64,000 nucleotides of DNA from Holothuria scabra (GCA_037179385.1 CM074185.1:14082866-14146865), one strand, 5' to 3'. Counted from the stretch's first letter, positions 46,129-59,089 are shown. Numbers and translations: made by a program. The notes: generated from the letters alone by a model not told the origin.

Positions 46129-46139
46129 ACCCCCCCGCA

Positions 46140-46450
46140 TTTCAAGGCCCCATTCTCTCACCCCAAACGGTACGAAACCTTCATACTTAGGCCCCTCCCA
46201 TAATTGTCTGAAATTCATCCCCATCCAGAAACAATTTCAGTTTATTGCTTCAGGGTGACTGAGTATACAAAAAATTTCAATGTGTATAATCAAAACACTC
46301 TCAGTACGATTCATGCTGTGTGACAAACTTTGGTACTCTGCATACAATGTTTAAATTTGCTGTCAATCAAAGAGCTGAGCCAACTGAGAATTTTGGTAAA
46401 CCCCTACGGTACAAGAGTTATAGTTTGGGGTGAGAGGATTGGTTCTTTAA
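46140..46450. mobile_element. TTAA-flanked MITE, family B
   Basis: Reverse orientation to 39545-39850. CATTCTCTCACCCCAAACGG at the left, GGGGTGAGAGGATTGGTTCT and TTAA at the right; the left TTAA is decayed. Confidence 0.7.
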
Positions 46451-47330
46451 TGAAAAGAAATGACTACAAAGCTTGAAATGTGGCCCTTCATATTGTCCTG
46501 AAACCATGCATCTGAGAACCAAACTGCACATGGCTGCTGCACTTTCAGGTGGACATATGGTGTTGTTCATGACCTTGATGTATTTAGTACTAGGGAACAT
46601 ATTCAGCAATGTCGTACTGTGCTGTACATGCAACAACTCATCTGACATGAATTTGCTAGTTAGTTAGATGGGGATTTTTAAAGACAAACCAACACAAATG
46701 TGTTGTATAGTGTCATCTGGAAAAAAAGAAAGAAAAAAGGCGAGAGCATGCATGCTGTACCTGTACAGTACATACTGTAGTACTATGCATACTGTAGTAA
46801 AAGCAAACTAATTCCCTTATCTTCCTTAACTGTAGCCTGAAACCCCAGAATTTACTACCAACCCCAGTCATACACGAAACTTTACTGTTCTAGGTATTTC
46901 ACCACCTTCTCAATACATATAGGTCTGAAAAAATTAAATGTTGTGGAAGGTGATCGCTTTCTGGGCCCCGGCATCATCCAATGTTCAGAAAAAACGTTCA
47001 ACATGACAGTGATGGGAGGGCAATTACTAATCAAATCTTCTATGTTTGTTTTTGCAAGCATGACTTCCATACAGCCATTAAGCCAACATAGACCCAGAGA
47101 GCCATAAATTCAAATACCAACCATATTTTCAGTTGTGACTGGTGACAAAGGTTTCGAAACATTTTGTTAGCTAAGGATTGGGAATGACAGGCTAGGCTTT
47201 TGAAATATTAAATCACCCAAATTCCATTAATACATTAAGATATGCCAAAAGGCTTATATTTAATGATGTGCTTGGCACTGTCTGCCTGCAAAGCATGTTA
47301 CTCTTTTTGTCTTATCATGGGGCTACAGAT
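46451..47330. other. Intron, nothing seen
   Basis: AT-rich; several TACTGTA motifs near 46755-46800. Confidence 0.45.
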
Positions 47331-47520
47331 CAGTGTTGTAATCGAGCCACTAGATTAGTGACTCGAATCTCCAGTTTTCAAACTTTTAAGTGACTCCAGT
47401 TGAGTCATTGCCTCAAGTCACTGTACTACTGTACTTCAATGGGGAAATTACTCCTGAATTCTATCGAGTCACTATCATTTTGAGAGGAAGTGACTCCAGT
47501 CTTGACTTGTTACAATACTG
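47331..47520. mobile_element. Small hAT MITE (CAGTGTTGTAA ends)
   Basis: The left end CAGTGTTGTAATCGAG and right end TTGTTACAATACTG are inverted, with one mismatch in the outer 11 bases. AGTGACTC recurs inside. The flanks CTACAGAT and CTAGGGAT agree at 6 of 8 bases, an aged 8-base duplication. 190 bases, non-coding. Confidence 0.65.
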
Positions 47521-47898
47521 CTAGGGATAGCAATTACAACACATGGTCCAGGATGTGCAGGACATTCCAAGTAGGTAATAAATACTTTATGTCCTTTGAC
47601 TGAAATCAAATCCAAAAGATGCAGAGTATAGTACAAAAGCTCAGTATCACAGGGGTCCTGTGTTCTGATCACTTATTAGGGGCCTTGTCTTGATGCTAAT
47701 AAGGATGGGCCCCTAAAGGCAGACAACTCTAATGTTCAGCAACTTTAATTTTTGTAGAAGTCAACAGAAATTCTAAATTAACACAGCTCTTCCATTTGAC
47801 AGCAAGTTAAAAATATGCAGAGTACTGTTGCTCATGTTGCATGACTTTATGCCTACTGTACTCAGGAGTACTCTGATTACACACTTGGGATCTTACAA

Positions 47899-48030
47899 TA
47901 CTCACCCTGAAGCAGTAAACTAGGGTTGTGTCTTGAAGAGGATTAATTTTAAAATGTTGTGGGAGTGGCTTTAGTAAGACTGTATGGAAAATTGAAACTG
48001 TTTGGGGTGAGAGGATTTGGCCTTTTCAAT
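47899..48030. mobile_element. Family B MITE, partial
   Basis: Only one half is present (AGCAGTAAACTAGGGTTGTG, then GTTTGGGGTGAGAGGATTTGG and CCTTTTC). Confidence 0.6.
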
Positions 48031-48077
48031 ACATAAATTGTAAGAACTGGCACTGCCTAAAGTTAGAAGATCTGGTT

Positions 48078-48330
48078 TTCAAAGGGCAAGAGCAGTCATC
48101 CCAACTTAACGTAGTGTAGTAGACTGTCCTGTTTCATGATTCGATGTTTAGAGTCATGTGACAATATTGTTTTCCTTCAAATGTGAAATTTTTTGCTTGG
48201 TTTACCCGGAATATGTATGCAATATATTGAAGTCTAAAAGTATTATGAAAGATACTTTGAAAAGAAGCAAGAAGAAAATTGAAATTTATAGCTGTTGCTT
48301 CAAATAAGTTTGGGGGGACTGCTCTCCCTC
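48078..48330. mobile_element. Family A MITE
   Basis: Left AAAGGGCAAGAGCAGTCATC, right TTTGGGGGGACTGCTCTCCCT. Body blocks as in 35488-35733. TTAA at the ends is decayed. Confidence 0.7.
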
Positions 48331-48641
48331 GAGTTCTGCAACAAGACTATCACTACAGTATTAAAACTACCTTAATTGGCTGTGCATGTGAACAGCAAGC
48401 ATGGTTTACTACAATGCAACTTCAGACCCCTTTTCCCTGCCCCCCACCAAGAAAACAATTTGGTTGCATAAATAGTGCAGTATTACTGTACATGCTCAGC
48501 AAATATCAACTATTTCCATAGTCTGCAGCACCCTGGGAAAATTGTGCATACAGCTTCATTCATTAAGGAAGTCAAAGCACTTTTCACAACTTACAGTATT
48601 TTACTCCAAGAGAAAAATACTTATACAGAATTATGACTTAC

Positions 48642-48774
48642 CCAGATTGATGATGGCAACAGCAGTGTAGTAATACACTTCCTCTCTCTCTATACTGTCC
48701 TCTTCCCCTAGTTTGTACACGTAATTTTGGTAGACTTGTGTTTGTACCCTTATCGGCTGGATTTCAAAACAGCA
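48642..48774 (-). CDS. Exon of the SAM-like host gene (133 bp)
   Basis: Largest exon of this gene in the window. The acceptor is GTTTATCAG before 48774 and the donor CTGG|GTAAGTCAT is strong. It starts on a codon border and leaves one G for the next exon. The peptide begins CCFEIQPIRVQTQVYQNYVY, continues with an acidic KLGEEDSIEREE stretch and ends YYYTAVAIINL. Its 44 codons read without a stop. No family recognised. The open frame continues upstream of the acceptor for 18 codons, so the start could be slightly different. Confidence 0.55.
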
Positions 48775-50212
48775 CTGATAAACATTTGGTTTCAAGGACT
48801 GTACAAATCTTGCATTCACTTGATTCAACTATTTTGTAACTTATACATGACATAGTTTTGTAATAGTTTGAAATTGTAGAAAGTTCTACGTTTGACTACA
48901 TGATTGTACAGTATTTTATGGTACAACAGCAAATTTATGATTGTGGCCATGAACTAACCCGAGAATTTATGGTCAATTAAAACACTGCAATGTACTTAAT
49001 AGTTTATAACTCTTCAAGAACCATACATGGCACTTTAATACCAGCTTATGAACAACCTGAATACCCTCATCTTCCTACTAACTGTTATACTGTACCTGCA
49101 CTTCTGTACATTATATGAATGTATGTCTCCTACTGTACATGCGACAAAAGTGTGATACACTTTTATCTTACAATCACCATATGGTTTTCCTCCAGGGAGC
49201 TTGAGCAGACACTGAGGTTTGGCAAGGCTGGGAAAAAAATGTTCATTTCTCAGGAAGGGAGAAAAATTTCCTGCAACCTTTTCTGTATTTCCATGTACAA
49301 AACTGAAGGAAATTTCCTTTCAGGTGCTAAAATTTTCCTCCAAATGCCCAAATTTCCCAGGAAGGAGCCTCCCAGCTTCCTAACTTTTTTCACCTCTGGA
49401 TGTATGTGGGTATGAACTATTCATCAGCTTACAGAACATAGTAAGGTAATGTACTGTACCACAGTATCCTCTACTGTTATCTACAGGTCAAAAGGTCAAT
49501 TATAGCCCATGCAGGCATAGAAAAGTGCCACTAAAATGACTAGGTATTGGCATAACCAAAGTAGCTACAGGGACCATGTCACCATCCCCAATCTACAGTA
49601 AGTTGGAGGATATCATAATTTTAGAAAGGGGATAAAATTTTGGCTTTAAATGATTAATTAATGTTGTACCAATTATTGCAAATGAGGGTACTTTTCGCAA
49701 AGGACTGATAACAGCGGTATCATGCACTGGGGTCTGAAAAATTGTTATAGTTTTTGTAAAATCTTATCTGGCATTGCATTAAAACCCCTTCAACACTAAG
49801 AAAGTTGGAAAAAATGATCCAATCAATTGGCTTCATGATGGCAACATGTCCCAGAAAACAGTAGAGTTTGTTATCACACATTAATTTTCCCCCTCATGTA
49901 AGTAATTTGGTCATCCCCCTCCCCCCAACAAAAAAATTGCATGATGCCCCTGGCTGACAAGCAAACTGACAGAAATGAGTTGGGAAATCTCACTGGTTTA
50001 TGGCTTACATTGAAATATCATTTACATTACTTGCACTAATACATTTGCACATTATTACAGTACCATGTGCAATTTCTTGTGGTTTCAATGACTGTTCAGA
50101 CATAACTTGTCTCAGAATTTATGTTTTACGGTCATGTTCCCTGCCGCAACCCACTGCATGTTAACACATACTTTGTCATTTATTCACCTTACTCCTCTTT
50201 CAGGGGTCACAC
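48775..50212. other. Intron, nothing seen
   Basis: AT-rich, no accepted exon or repeat. Confidence 0.45.
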
Positions 50213-50283
50213 TGGGTTAGTTATGAATTTAACAGAGAAGTCACTTAACAGCTGATAGAAGTCATGACAGTGTTTCAACATTC
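50213..50283 (-). CDS. Exon of the SAM-like host gene (71 bp)
   Basis: The acceptor TTTGTTTTCCAG is excellent. It starts with GA, completing a codon with the G left by 57482-57556. It reads MLKHCHDFYQLLSDFSVKF then ITNP, and ends on a codon border before GTGTGA, a weak donor. If that donor is not used, the frame meets TGA one codon later and this would be a last exon. Phases on both sides favour an internal exon. Helical, unrecognised. Confidence 0.45.
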
Positions 50284-53193
50284 CTGGAAAACAAACAGAG
50301 GGTTCTCAGGAAGTGGTGTATTTTGAGATGGTGGGCACACAGCGACTGCAATTTTTTTAAAACTTCATAGCTGGATTTCAAGATGTGAAAGGGTGCCCGA
50401 ATAAAACAGCTGAGATTATAATTGCAATCTAAGAGCATTTATGGAGGTGGAGGGGAGGGAGATGATATGGGACATCACTTTTTCTCTAAACAGAAGGATG
50501 GCCCCCTCCTGGTTTCTGGAAAAATATTTGGGGTGTCCAGATGTAAAATGCTGTCACTATATGTTTGTGCCTGAAACATAAAAACAAGTGATAAACTGAA
50601 TTATATTCAGTTTATCACTTGTTTGCCATCTTTTCCTGTCTTTCTTTCTTTCTTTGGCTTTTTTTTTCCAAGGTTGGGTCATACAGAGTAGGGGGTTTTA
50701 ATTCAAAGGGCCCCCTCCCTTAACTGCATACCTACATGCTACAGGTAGACATTCTGCAGGCAAAACAGCAGCACCATCAACAGGGGATTTTGTTGCAACT
50801 TATAGTACCACCCAATGGGAGTGGGAGATTAGGAGATACCATGTAGGGACAGGCCCCAGGAAATGCCAGGATGACATTTCCAGATGCTGGGTGCACAACT
50901 GACGATAAAAATCTAAAACTCTTCACTTCACTTCATGCTGTAACCAAGCAGCACCTCATCACAGGAAATTATTTAGTTGTACAGGCTCTACAATGAGGGT
51001 GTAAGAGCAAACCAGGTGGGGAACGGCAAAATCATTTTCCCTGTAATGTACCTAATGGGAACTTAAAGCTTAGGGGCAGACACATTTGAAGAGTACAATA
51101 CTATTAATAACATTTTAAATACAGAACTAGAATGGGGTACATTCTATAAATTGCAGGGGAATGGTAATGTATTGTGCAATATACTGTTCACTATAGTTAC
51201 AAAATTATTAATTACTCAAGAAAAGTATACAATACATAACAGTAGCATACCTGTACCTCTCCTGTAATGTACTCCAATATAAAAATTATGGAAAATTTCT
51301 CCGCACTATTATGGCTTACTGTAGGGAGTATGATTTAGCAGAGAATTACAGCAGCAATATCCAAGTACTGTATTGTTAATACTGTATCAATACAATAAAA
51401 TCTATCAGTGTTGCAATATTACACAAACCTTCACAGAGAAAGATTGTTTTTCTGATTCCACAGTTAATTTTAGCACACGAACTGTATCACAATAATGACT
51501 TGCATTCAAAGTGGTCAAGTTAAATTTATATCAAAATACACAGTTATTGATGCCTTACTGATTTACTAGGCAGCTGTGCTTGTGGTGGCATTTTAGTCAG
51601 TGAAGGCATAGTGATATACCATTGAATGATTCAGTCGCAACTCTTTCTTGATTCTTCAACAATCAAATTCGTCACTGCGCTGGAATGGCTCGATAATTGT
51701 TCCATATAAACCAGAGTGTCAGGTTCATTAAGCTGACAAGATTTGCTTACAGAATTCCCAGCTGCTTGGTCACAGAAGGTGTTATGACACCGATAAAACA
51801 CTTTTGTTACAGTTAATCATGACAATGAAGTACCAGAATAAACGATACTGTGAACAAAATATATTTTAAGAGTGAATAGAAAACAACAACAATCGATGAC
51901 TTAAGAGGTACAGGTTGTGAGGGCTTTTTGAATAGAATGGAAAGGGGAAACAAGCATTGCTTAAAATTGCAAAAACATGAGTGAACTGCCACAAGCAAAA
52001 AATGTAGGACTGGGATTGAGTAGTGAAATAAAAGGGCCTGAAATTGCTAACTGCATCTTATAATCAATGTCCTTTACTATTCAGTCCAGTCCACTAATAT
52101 TGTGCGATTTTTGGAGCTTATGTGAAACCCTAACTTTATACAAACAATTTATGTGAGAAACAGAGGTCAATCGGATGGTAGAATAAGAAAAATATTTACA
52201 GATGCAACTGTGTACACTTGTACACAAAGTGCACAATAACCTGTTTTAAGTGTCTTGCAAACAGACTTTATGATGCAATAAAATTACCTAGAAACATATG
52301 AAGCAGAAGTCACTTCTAAGTTCCCAATTGACCTCTCGCCTCACTTGCGACTCCCTACTGTACTATATATGTCATAGAACTTGCACAATACTCATTATGT
52401 ACAGTACGTGTATAGCATCAGTACTGTACAATAGCCAATAATCAGCAGATCAGCAACTTTCATGCCAGGAAGGGAGGGGGGATGGGGTAGGGGACATCTC
52501 ACACATCTGTTTCAATGCAAAATTACAGAACTTGTTTTTTATACTGCTGATCCTCCTACAACACTGTATGTAAAAAAAATTATAGCAAACTTCATTCCAA
52601 AAAGAGTTTTGCTCCAAGTTACAGTAGAGTGAAAATTCATTCAAAGATGTACAGTACAGTACCAGCATAAGGCCCTAGCAGGGATTCAAAAAGGGCCTAG
52701 CCAGAATGAGCAAAGTGGCTAGAAGTCTATGCTACTCCAATAGGACATTTTTAGGGGCATTACGCCCATCATTATGGGTACGATAGCCATGCCTATGATA
52801 GTCATGCCTATCAGTGACACTGGTAATTTTGAGCCCTTGCACAGTCTTGAGAAATACTACATACAGTAGCTTAAAACAATAGTGGGAAAAACTTAATATT
52901 ATTTTGGGTTTGAGGGATAAGGAAACCATGTAGTGGCACACGATACATCTATGATACACCCTAAACCACTGACTAGTAAGGATGCCAATGGCTCCATTGT
53001 GTTAAATGCAAGTTCAGCAAACATTTTATTGCACTAACTTTACTCCTACCAAACCCCTTTCCCATGATCCCATCCCTGTACAGCTGCTACAGCATACAGT
53101 AATTTGTAAGGATCTTATTTTACTCAGACCTGTACCAGGAAATTACTCATTCTAATTCTAGGATACTGTGATAAAGCTACAGTACAACAGTGT
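50284..53193. other. Intron; one strong inverted repeat, no exon
   Basis: AT-rich; the 19-base inverted repeat is listed separately. A CAGGGATTC start at 52679 has no matching right end. Confidence 0.4.
50582..50624. repeat. Perfect 19-bp inverted repeat
   Basis: AAACAAGTGATAAACTGAA and its exact complement are separated by TTATA. No flanking duplication noticed. It could be a tiny fold-back element, a cruciform site or a hairpin in the intron RNA. Confidence 0.9.
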
Positions 53194-53751
53194 TTAAAGG
53201 TGAAGAGCAGTCCCCTCCAAACTTATTTTGAAGATCCAGCTTCAGTAAATAGTGCTCACAATTTTCATCTTGTTTCTCTTCAAAGTATCTGTCATTACAT
53301 TGTATGATTTTACTACTGCCTATTCAAGGTAAACCAAGCAGTTATTTCTGGTAAATTTCACATTTGAAGAGAAAAACATTGTCACATGACTCCCAACAGC
53401 CAATCATGAAAGTGGACAGTCTACTACACTTCTTCAGTTTGGGGTTACTGCTCCTGGGAGCAGTCTACTACACTTCTTCAGTTTGGGGTTACTGCTCCTG
53501 GGAGCAGTCACCCCGAACTGAAGAAGTGTAGTAGACTGTCCACTTTCATGATTGGCTGTTGGGAGTCATGTGATAATGTTTTTCTCTTCAAATGTGAAAT
53601 TTACCAGAAATAACTGCTTGGTTCACCTTGAATATGCAATAGTAAAGTCATAAAATGTAATTAAAGATACTTTAAAGAGAAATAAGATGAAAATTGAGTT
53701 ATTTAGCTTTTTCTTCAAAATAAATTTTGGGGGACTGCTCTTTACCCTTAA
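53194..53751. mobile_element. Two family A MITEs head to head, forming a large inverted repeat
   Basis: A reverse copy starts at TTAA (53194-53197) and a forward copy ends at TTAA (53748-53751). They meet near 53450-53510. At the centre the block TCTACTACACTTCTTCAG...CTCCTGGGAGCAG (about 52 bases) is present twice directly. The whole can fold into a hairpin with arms of about 250 bases. Confidence 0.8.
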
Positions 53752-54047
53752 AGGCCCAATTTTCTCATCCCAAACAGTACCAATTCTCCTAACCTTCTAA
53801 GCCCCTCCCACAATTGTCTGAAATTCACCCTCCTTGAGACACAATCTCATTTTATTGCTTCAGGGTGAATATAGAAAGCTCAATGTGTATAATCAAAACA
53901 CTATCAGAACAGTTCATGCTGTGTAATTTTTAGTTTTTGTACTCTGCATTGTTTGAATTAGCAGTCAATCAAAAAGCAGAGCCAATTGAAAGTTTCTGTT
54001 ACCCTATACTAGGAGTGCAGTTTGGGGTGAGAGGATTGTCCCTTTAA
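53748..54047. mobile_element. Family B MITE sharing a TTAA with the family A pair
   Basis: AAAGGCCCAATTTTCTCATCCC at the left and GGGGTGAGAGGATTGTCCCTTTAA at the right. Its left TTAA is the right TTAA of the neighbouring element, so one inserted at the border of the other. Confidence 0.8.
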
Positions 54048-55363
54048 GTATCTCTGCAAAATACCATAAAGCTGAATGGTCAGGACAGTACAGGAGATCT
54101 TTAATTCATGCAGAAAATTTGATTCCAGCTTACCCCTCCCCTCAAAAAAATCCTTCCCCTTACAGTAGATACCTGCAACATGATGCTAATTAATGAATCT
54201 ACATACTGTAGGCTATAGTTAAATCTAAAGGCTCTATTAAACAAAAAAAAATCTTCCGACAAATGGGTACAAAACTCATACTTACACAATCAGTGACTAC
54301 ACAGTATCCTTCCTAAATTTACAGTAAGTCTTTTCGCCTTTGTCACAGAGAATCTGTTGAACCAGTGTAGCTGTCCTCCTAACCCAATATAATCCTTGCC
54401 TGCTGTATAGCCTATACCACTATGGTACTGTACTTATCAAGCCAAATGTATAGATCAGAACGAAACTTTCGAATTGATATATTTTATATTGAATTCTATT
54501 CATCATGCTTCTCTGCACTCCCAAAGGTCAAAGTCAAACCACAATTAAAGGCTGGTTATTACTGTATGTAGGCCCAATGATTTTGGCAGAAAATCCCCTA
54601 AGGGCAGGCAGTCTGGTACAGTATTGTACCATGAGGGGTATGAAAAGTAACTTCACACCCAGGAAGATCTGCTCTGACACAATGCATGCGCTTCAGAGAA
54701 TAATGAACATGCCAGGTTTCTCCATGTGGAGAAATGCTTTTTTGTGTTCTGCGATGGAATTTTTATTATGTTTGGCACTGTTTGCACGTTTTGCAATATT
54801 TTTTGTTTTTGTTGTTTAGAAATGACGGAGGGACATACAGTATGTGATCGACCAAGTGTGTTGTGATGTATATGACAATAGCTCTCAGTATACAACTTTT
54901 TTGTACTGTAAGTAATGTCTAAAATGCATGGATCTTAAAGTTTCCTTACATGACTGTATGAATGCCACTTCATTAGTCACATAAAGCTCTAAAAATAGTT
55001 GCAATTGATTCATATAAATTGGTAAAAATGACCAATATAGGGTTCACAAGAGTGCAAGACAGAAGGTTCATGAAACCAAAAATCAAAAGAGCTCAAGAGA
55101 CCGAACCTGTTCATGAAACCTAAAAAATGAAAGGGTCCAGGAGACCAAAAATGAAAAGAAGTTCTGGAGACCGACATTAAAAACCTGTTGACCAGTATTC
55201 AATTTCTCTCCTGCTGGACTTTTCTCATTTTTTGGTCTTGCAGACCTACTGTATTCCCATTTTTGGTTTTTGCAAACCTTTCCACCCTATTGATCTCGCA
55301 AACCCTTTCACAGTCTACAAGCCTTTTCATACTTTCGGTTGACAGTAGCGGATCCTTACTCGT
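54048..55363. other. Intron; weak fold-back at 55040-55340
   Basis: GAGACC(G/A)A and AACCAAAAATC-type units are followed by TTTTTGGTCTTGCAGACC and TTGGTTTTTGCAAACC, roughly inverted. Exon-like pieces near 54290-54390 (minus) do not keep the gene phase. Confidence 0.35.
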
Positions 55364-55466
55364 TTAAAGGCCCAATTCTCTCACCTTTACAGGAATTGTA
55401 CTTTGGGAAGAGAGGACTGGCCCTTTACAAGAATTGTTATTTGGGGTGGGAGGGTCGTTCCTTTAA
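55364..55466. mobile_element. Family B MITE, internally deleted
   Basis: TTAAAGGCCCAATTCTCTCACC to GGGTGGGAGGGTCGTTCCTTTAA; only 103 bases between TTAA ends, so the interior is lost. Confidence 0.7.
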
Positions 55467-55768
55467 ATTAGACTGAATGTTTGTGATCTGTTCATGACAG
55501 ATAGGAATTATTATAGCTCTAGAGAAGAAGGACAGGACTAGAGTGACTGCAACATACTGTACATACTGAACCTTTCAAAAGTACAACACCCCTAAGGGCA
55601 TGAAAGTTGTTACACCTACTGTACCATATTTCCAACAACATGTGTGCAATTTCTCATGCATATACCCTGCATATGCCAACATTTTAGGCAAACTGCAAAC
55701 CCTCAAATACTAGTGGCTCTTTAAACTAATGAACAGAAGAAGGATTAATGTGTCTCATAGCTCAAATT

Positions 55769-56068
55769 TTAAAGGCCCATATTCTCTCAACCAAACAGTA
55801 CCAATTCTCCTAACCTTCTAACTTAAGCCCCTCCCACAGTTGTCTGAAATTCATCTTCATCCAGACACTATCTCAGTTTATTGCTTCAAGAAGAGTACAA
55901 AAAAGCTCAATGTGTGTAATCAAAACAATCTCAGTACAGTTCATACTGTGTAACATATGCTTTGGTACTCTGCACTGTTGCTCTGTCAATCAAAGAGCTG
56001 AGCCAATTGAGAATTTTGGTACACCCCTAAAAGAATTGTAGTTTTGGGTGTGAGGATTGGTCCTTTAA
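55769..56068. mobile_element. Family B MITE
   Basis: TTAAAGGCCCATATTCTCTC at the left, GTGTGAGGATTGGTCCTTTAA at the right, full body of about 300 bases as in 53748-54047. Confidence 0.8.
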
Positions 56069-56515
56069 TGATGCCATATCTTCCTTTCATTCCATAACTC
56101 ATGATGGGTTGAAATTCTTCAATTGGACAAGTATTTTACAATTATATGGGAACCCAGTCCCCACTGCAGCCATAAAATAATTTTCATTTCAGTCAACAAC
56201 CCATTGTGTTAAAAGTACTGTATGAAACCATGGAAGCACAGTAGCCTACTACTTCGAAGGTACAGTAGTACTTCCATGATGAAACCAATATGACCATAAA
56301 ATTTCCATGAACTCAAGGTTGTTGAATAACAGCATAACTGTATTCCCCTCCGAATCATGGAGTGTTGGGTGTGAACACTGGCAGTAAAGGTCTCTGTGTT
56401 TACAACTTCTAAAGGTTATGACTCACTTTTAAGCATTTTCTTAATGTTTTACCACATTCTCCCTAGAACCTGGCCCTTTCAATGGTGAAAAAGGCTACAT
56501 ATACTCCAAAAACCA

Positions 56516-57130
56516 TGAATTCACCATCAGTACAGTACAGTTCAGGTAAATGTTGATGTGATACTGTATGAGCACAGCAATCGAAATTGAGATTATGATT
56601 ATGAAATGACTGTAATTTTCCTTTCTGTACTGTCCTGTAGGGCTGAAAGCACCAGTGCCCAGACTGGGAGATACATAGCCTACAGTACAGTATCCTGTGC
56701 CTGATATCTTACACGTGCAGTACACTGTCACTGCACAGTTTGGTCCCACAATGTTCTTGTCTTTTGCATGTACACACTTAAGCAGATACCATTCCTCCCA
56801 GCGATGACAAGTATTAAAAATACTTAAAATCATGCAATCACCATTAGCAAAATAAATGTTGATGTGATATAAGCACAGTACTCAAAATTAATGATATGAC
56901 TCTACCATGACCAGGGTTTTCCCTCCCAAAGGACTAAAAGCACCAGTGTGTAGACTGAAAGGTATGCTGTGCCTATACTACAGGTGTATACTAGTATCCT
57001 CCACATGCAGTACACTTGGCAGTGCACTGAACATACAGTACATGATACAGTAATGTTCTGTCTTTTGCATACACTGTAGCAGACACCAACAGTCCTTATT
57101 CCAGATCTTGCCAGTTTGCACAAACTGGTA
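56516..57130. repeat. Diverged tandem duplication, two ~310-bp units
   Basis: AAATGTTGATGTGATA, AAAGCACCAGTG, GTATCCTG/GTATCCTC, GCAGTACAC and TTCTTGTCTTTTGCAT/TTCTGTCTTTTGCATA recur in order about 300 bases apart. No coding meaning seen. Confidence 0.7.
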
Positions 57131-57481
57131 TCACCTATCACACTTAAAGGCATAATTATTTTAATTACAGTTATTTTAATGGTGAATGTTGCGTCATTCT
57201 CAAAATAACCCATCTGTAGAATTATATTTCACTTGTCATTTAACAAGTTTGGAACACTATTTTTAGAAAGACTACCTTCATACCTCTTAAATGTAAACCA
57301 GCAAAATCTGGGACAAGATCTGATGCCAACGTTACTGACTCAGTGACTGGGCCATTGCCACCATGAAGTTCTTAGAAGTGTCTCTCCACTTTCTAATAGC
57401 ATATGTCCCTATAAACAGTCCCATGATGTTTCCCTCTTGAAATCAAATTAAAAGGGCTTTGATATTTGCTAAATTGCTTAC

Positions 57482-57556
57482 CAAATGATCTGGAACGGTA
57501 CAACTTGGCATCCGTCTTGGCACACTTGCCCATTGGGGACGCTGATTTCCGTAGTC
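57482..57556 (-). CDS. Exon of the SAM-like host gene (75 bp)
   Basis: Best-formed exon of the window: acceptor TTTCTGCATGTTTTCCTCCTTAG, donor TTTG|GTAAGCAA. It starts with GA of a split codon and leaves one G. The peptide is LRKSASPMGKCAKTDAKL followed by YRSRSF, basic and Ser-rich with RKSAS and RSRS motifs like kinase target sites, so probably a disordered linker. It joins in phase to 50213-50283. No family recognised. Confidence 0.65.
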
Positions 57557-58688
57557 CTAAGGAGGAAAACATGCAGAAACCTTCTGAGAAACGGTAATTG
57601 CAAAGTAATCCAATACAGCCCAACCCTCAGGCTGGTAGGCTTAGCAGTACACAAATCAGATATTACACTCCAGAACTAGATGAAACTGTCCCCTTCACAC
57701 AAAACATAGGCAATACCAACTGGGCTACTTTGGGTAACACATTGCTCTATCAATGCCCTGGTTACTTGGCATCCACTGAAAAGTATTCCACTCTAACACA
57801 CAGTTTATGAGTTCAACATGCCCAATAGAATTTAAAGTAAGGTCCTTTATAGCTGCCAACAATCCTGTTACTAAGTCTTCAAACATTGAATCTGAAAGGC
57901 ATAAGACAACTTGAACTCCATACTTTACCACTATTTGTTTAGATAAGACTTGTTATCATAGTTCTTTATCAAAGTCTCTCTGGATGCATGCCTCACTAAG
58001 CCCTTCAAAACAGCTGGCCTGAACAGTCAAACTTGGATGCCAACACACAATTTATGAATATTCATATAAAGTGAACCACATACACCAATCAAAAGTTCTC
58101 AATCAACCTCCATAGCTATTGACATCATGCATAAGGATATACTTCTCACTGTAAGATCCAATTACAACACAGGAAAGGATAAACACTGAGTCACTGTGTA
58201 TAGTGTGAGCAAAGTGGCAATTGAATTCTGAGTACAACAGAGATTGATTTGCAGTCTAAGTTAATTGTCAATGAAAAGGATATTATGACCACAGAGGTCT
58301 GTTCATTGAGCTAATGCAGGCAAGTAAACAATATCACAATAGGGAACATTTGTTCCTGGGAGAAGCTGTTCCAGCTAAAATGCTTAGAAGAGGAGATTAG
58401 GATAGTCCTGGGAACATGGACAAATGTCCTATAGTGACCCTTATCAGCTCCTCCCTAAGATTAAACTTCAAAGGACAGTGTACCTAGATTGATGTCATTT
58501 CAGGTGAGTCAATTCTTGTACCAAAGGGATCAAAATGTAAGCACCTTGAAAGCCTATCTCACAATGACTTTGCACAGCCAGCTGTTCTAAAGTCAAAAAC
58601 CACACCCAGAAGGCTCTGAAGGTCAGCTATTTAGTTGTTTTGAGGTATAAATGTTAGAAGAGATGCAATCCATAACTGTTTGACAATT
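57557..58688. other. Intron, nothing seen
   Basis: AT-rich; no accepted exon or repeat. Confidence 0.45.
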
Positions 58689-58857
58689 ATTTTATATGAC
58701 CACACAAATTTTATCGAGGTAGTGTACTTCAAATTTGTTTAAAAAAAACCCAGAGTACTTGGAAAGTATGCAAATATTTTATATGACCACACAAATTTTA
58801 TTGAAGTAGTGTACTTCAAATTTTTTCAAAGAACCCCGGAGTACATGGAAAGTATGC
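58689..58857. repeat. Two direct copies of an ~85-bp unit
   Basis: TATTTTATATGACCACACAA, GTAGTGTACTTCAAATTT and GGAAAGTATGCA occur twice, about 88 bases apart, with few differences. Confidence 0.9.
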
Positions 58858-59089
58858 ACTCTTCTTCAGCAAAGCCCCCACAAGGTGAAACCAAAATGTA
58901 TAATAAAATTAAAATGAAAAAAAAAAGCAACAAGACATATAAAAACATCAAACATATAAACAATGCAAAAAAAAAATGAAAAAAGATTAATCATTAAAAG
59001 CCAAAACATTAAACAAAGTGTAAGCTGAAAAGAATTAAACCAAAAACCTGCAGGTATCATAAATTTGTTAGTTACATGGAGCTTTGTGC

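Noticed and set aside
54290..54390. Minus-strand exon-like stretches near a GTAAGTAT donor
   Set aside because: Acceptors are poor and every open reading breaks the phase between the exons at 57482 and 50213.
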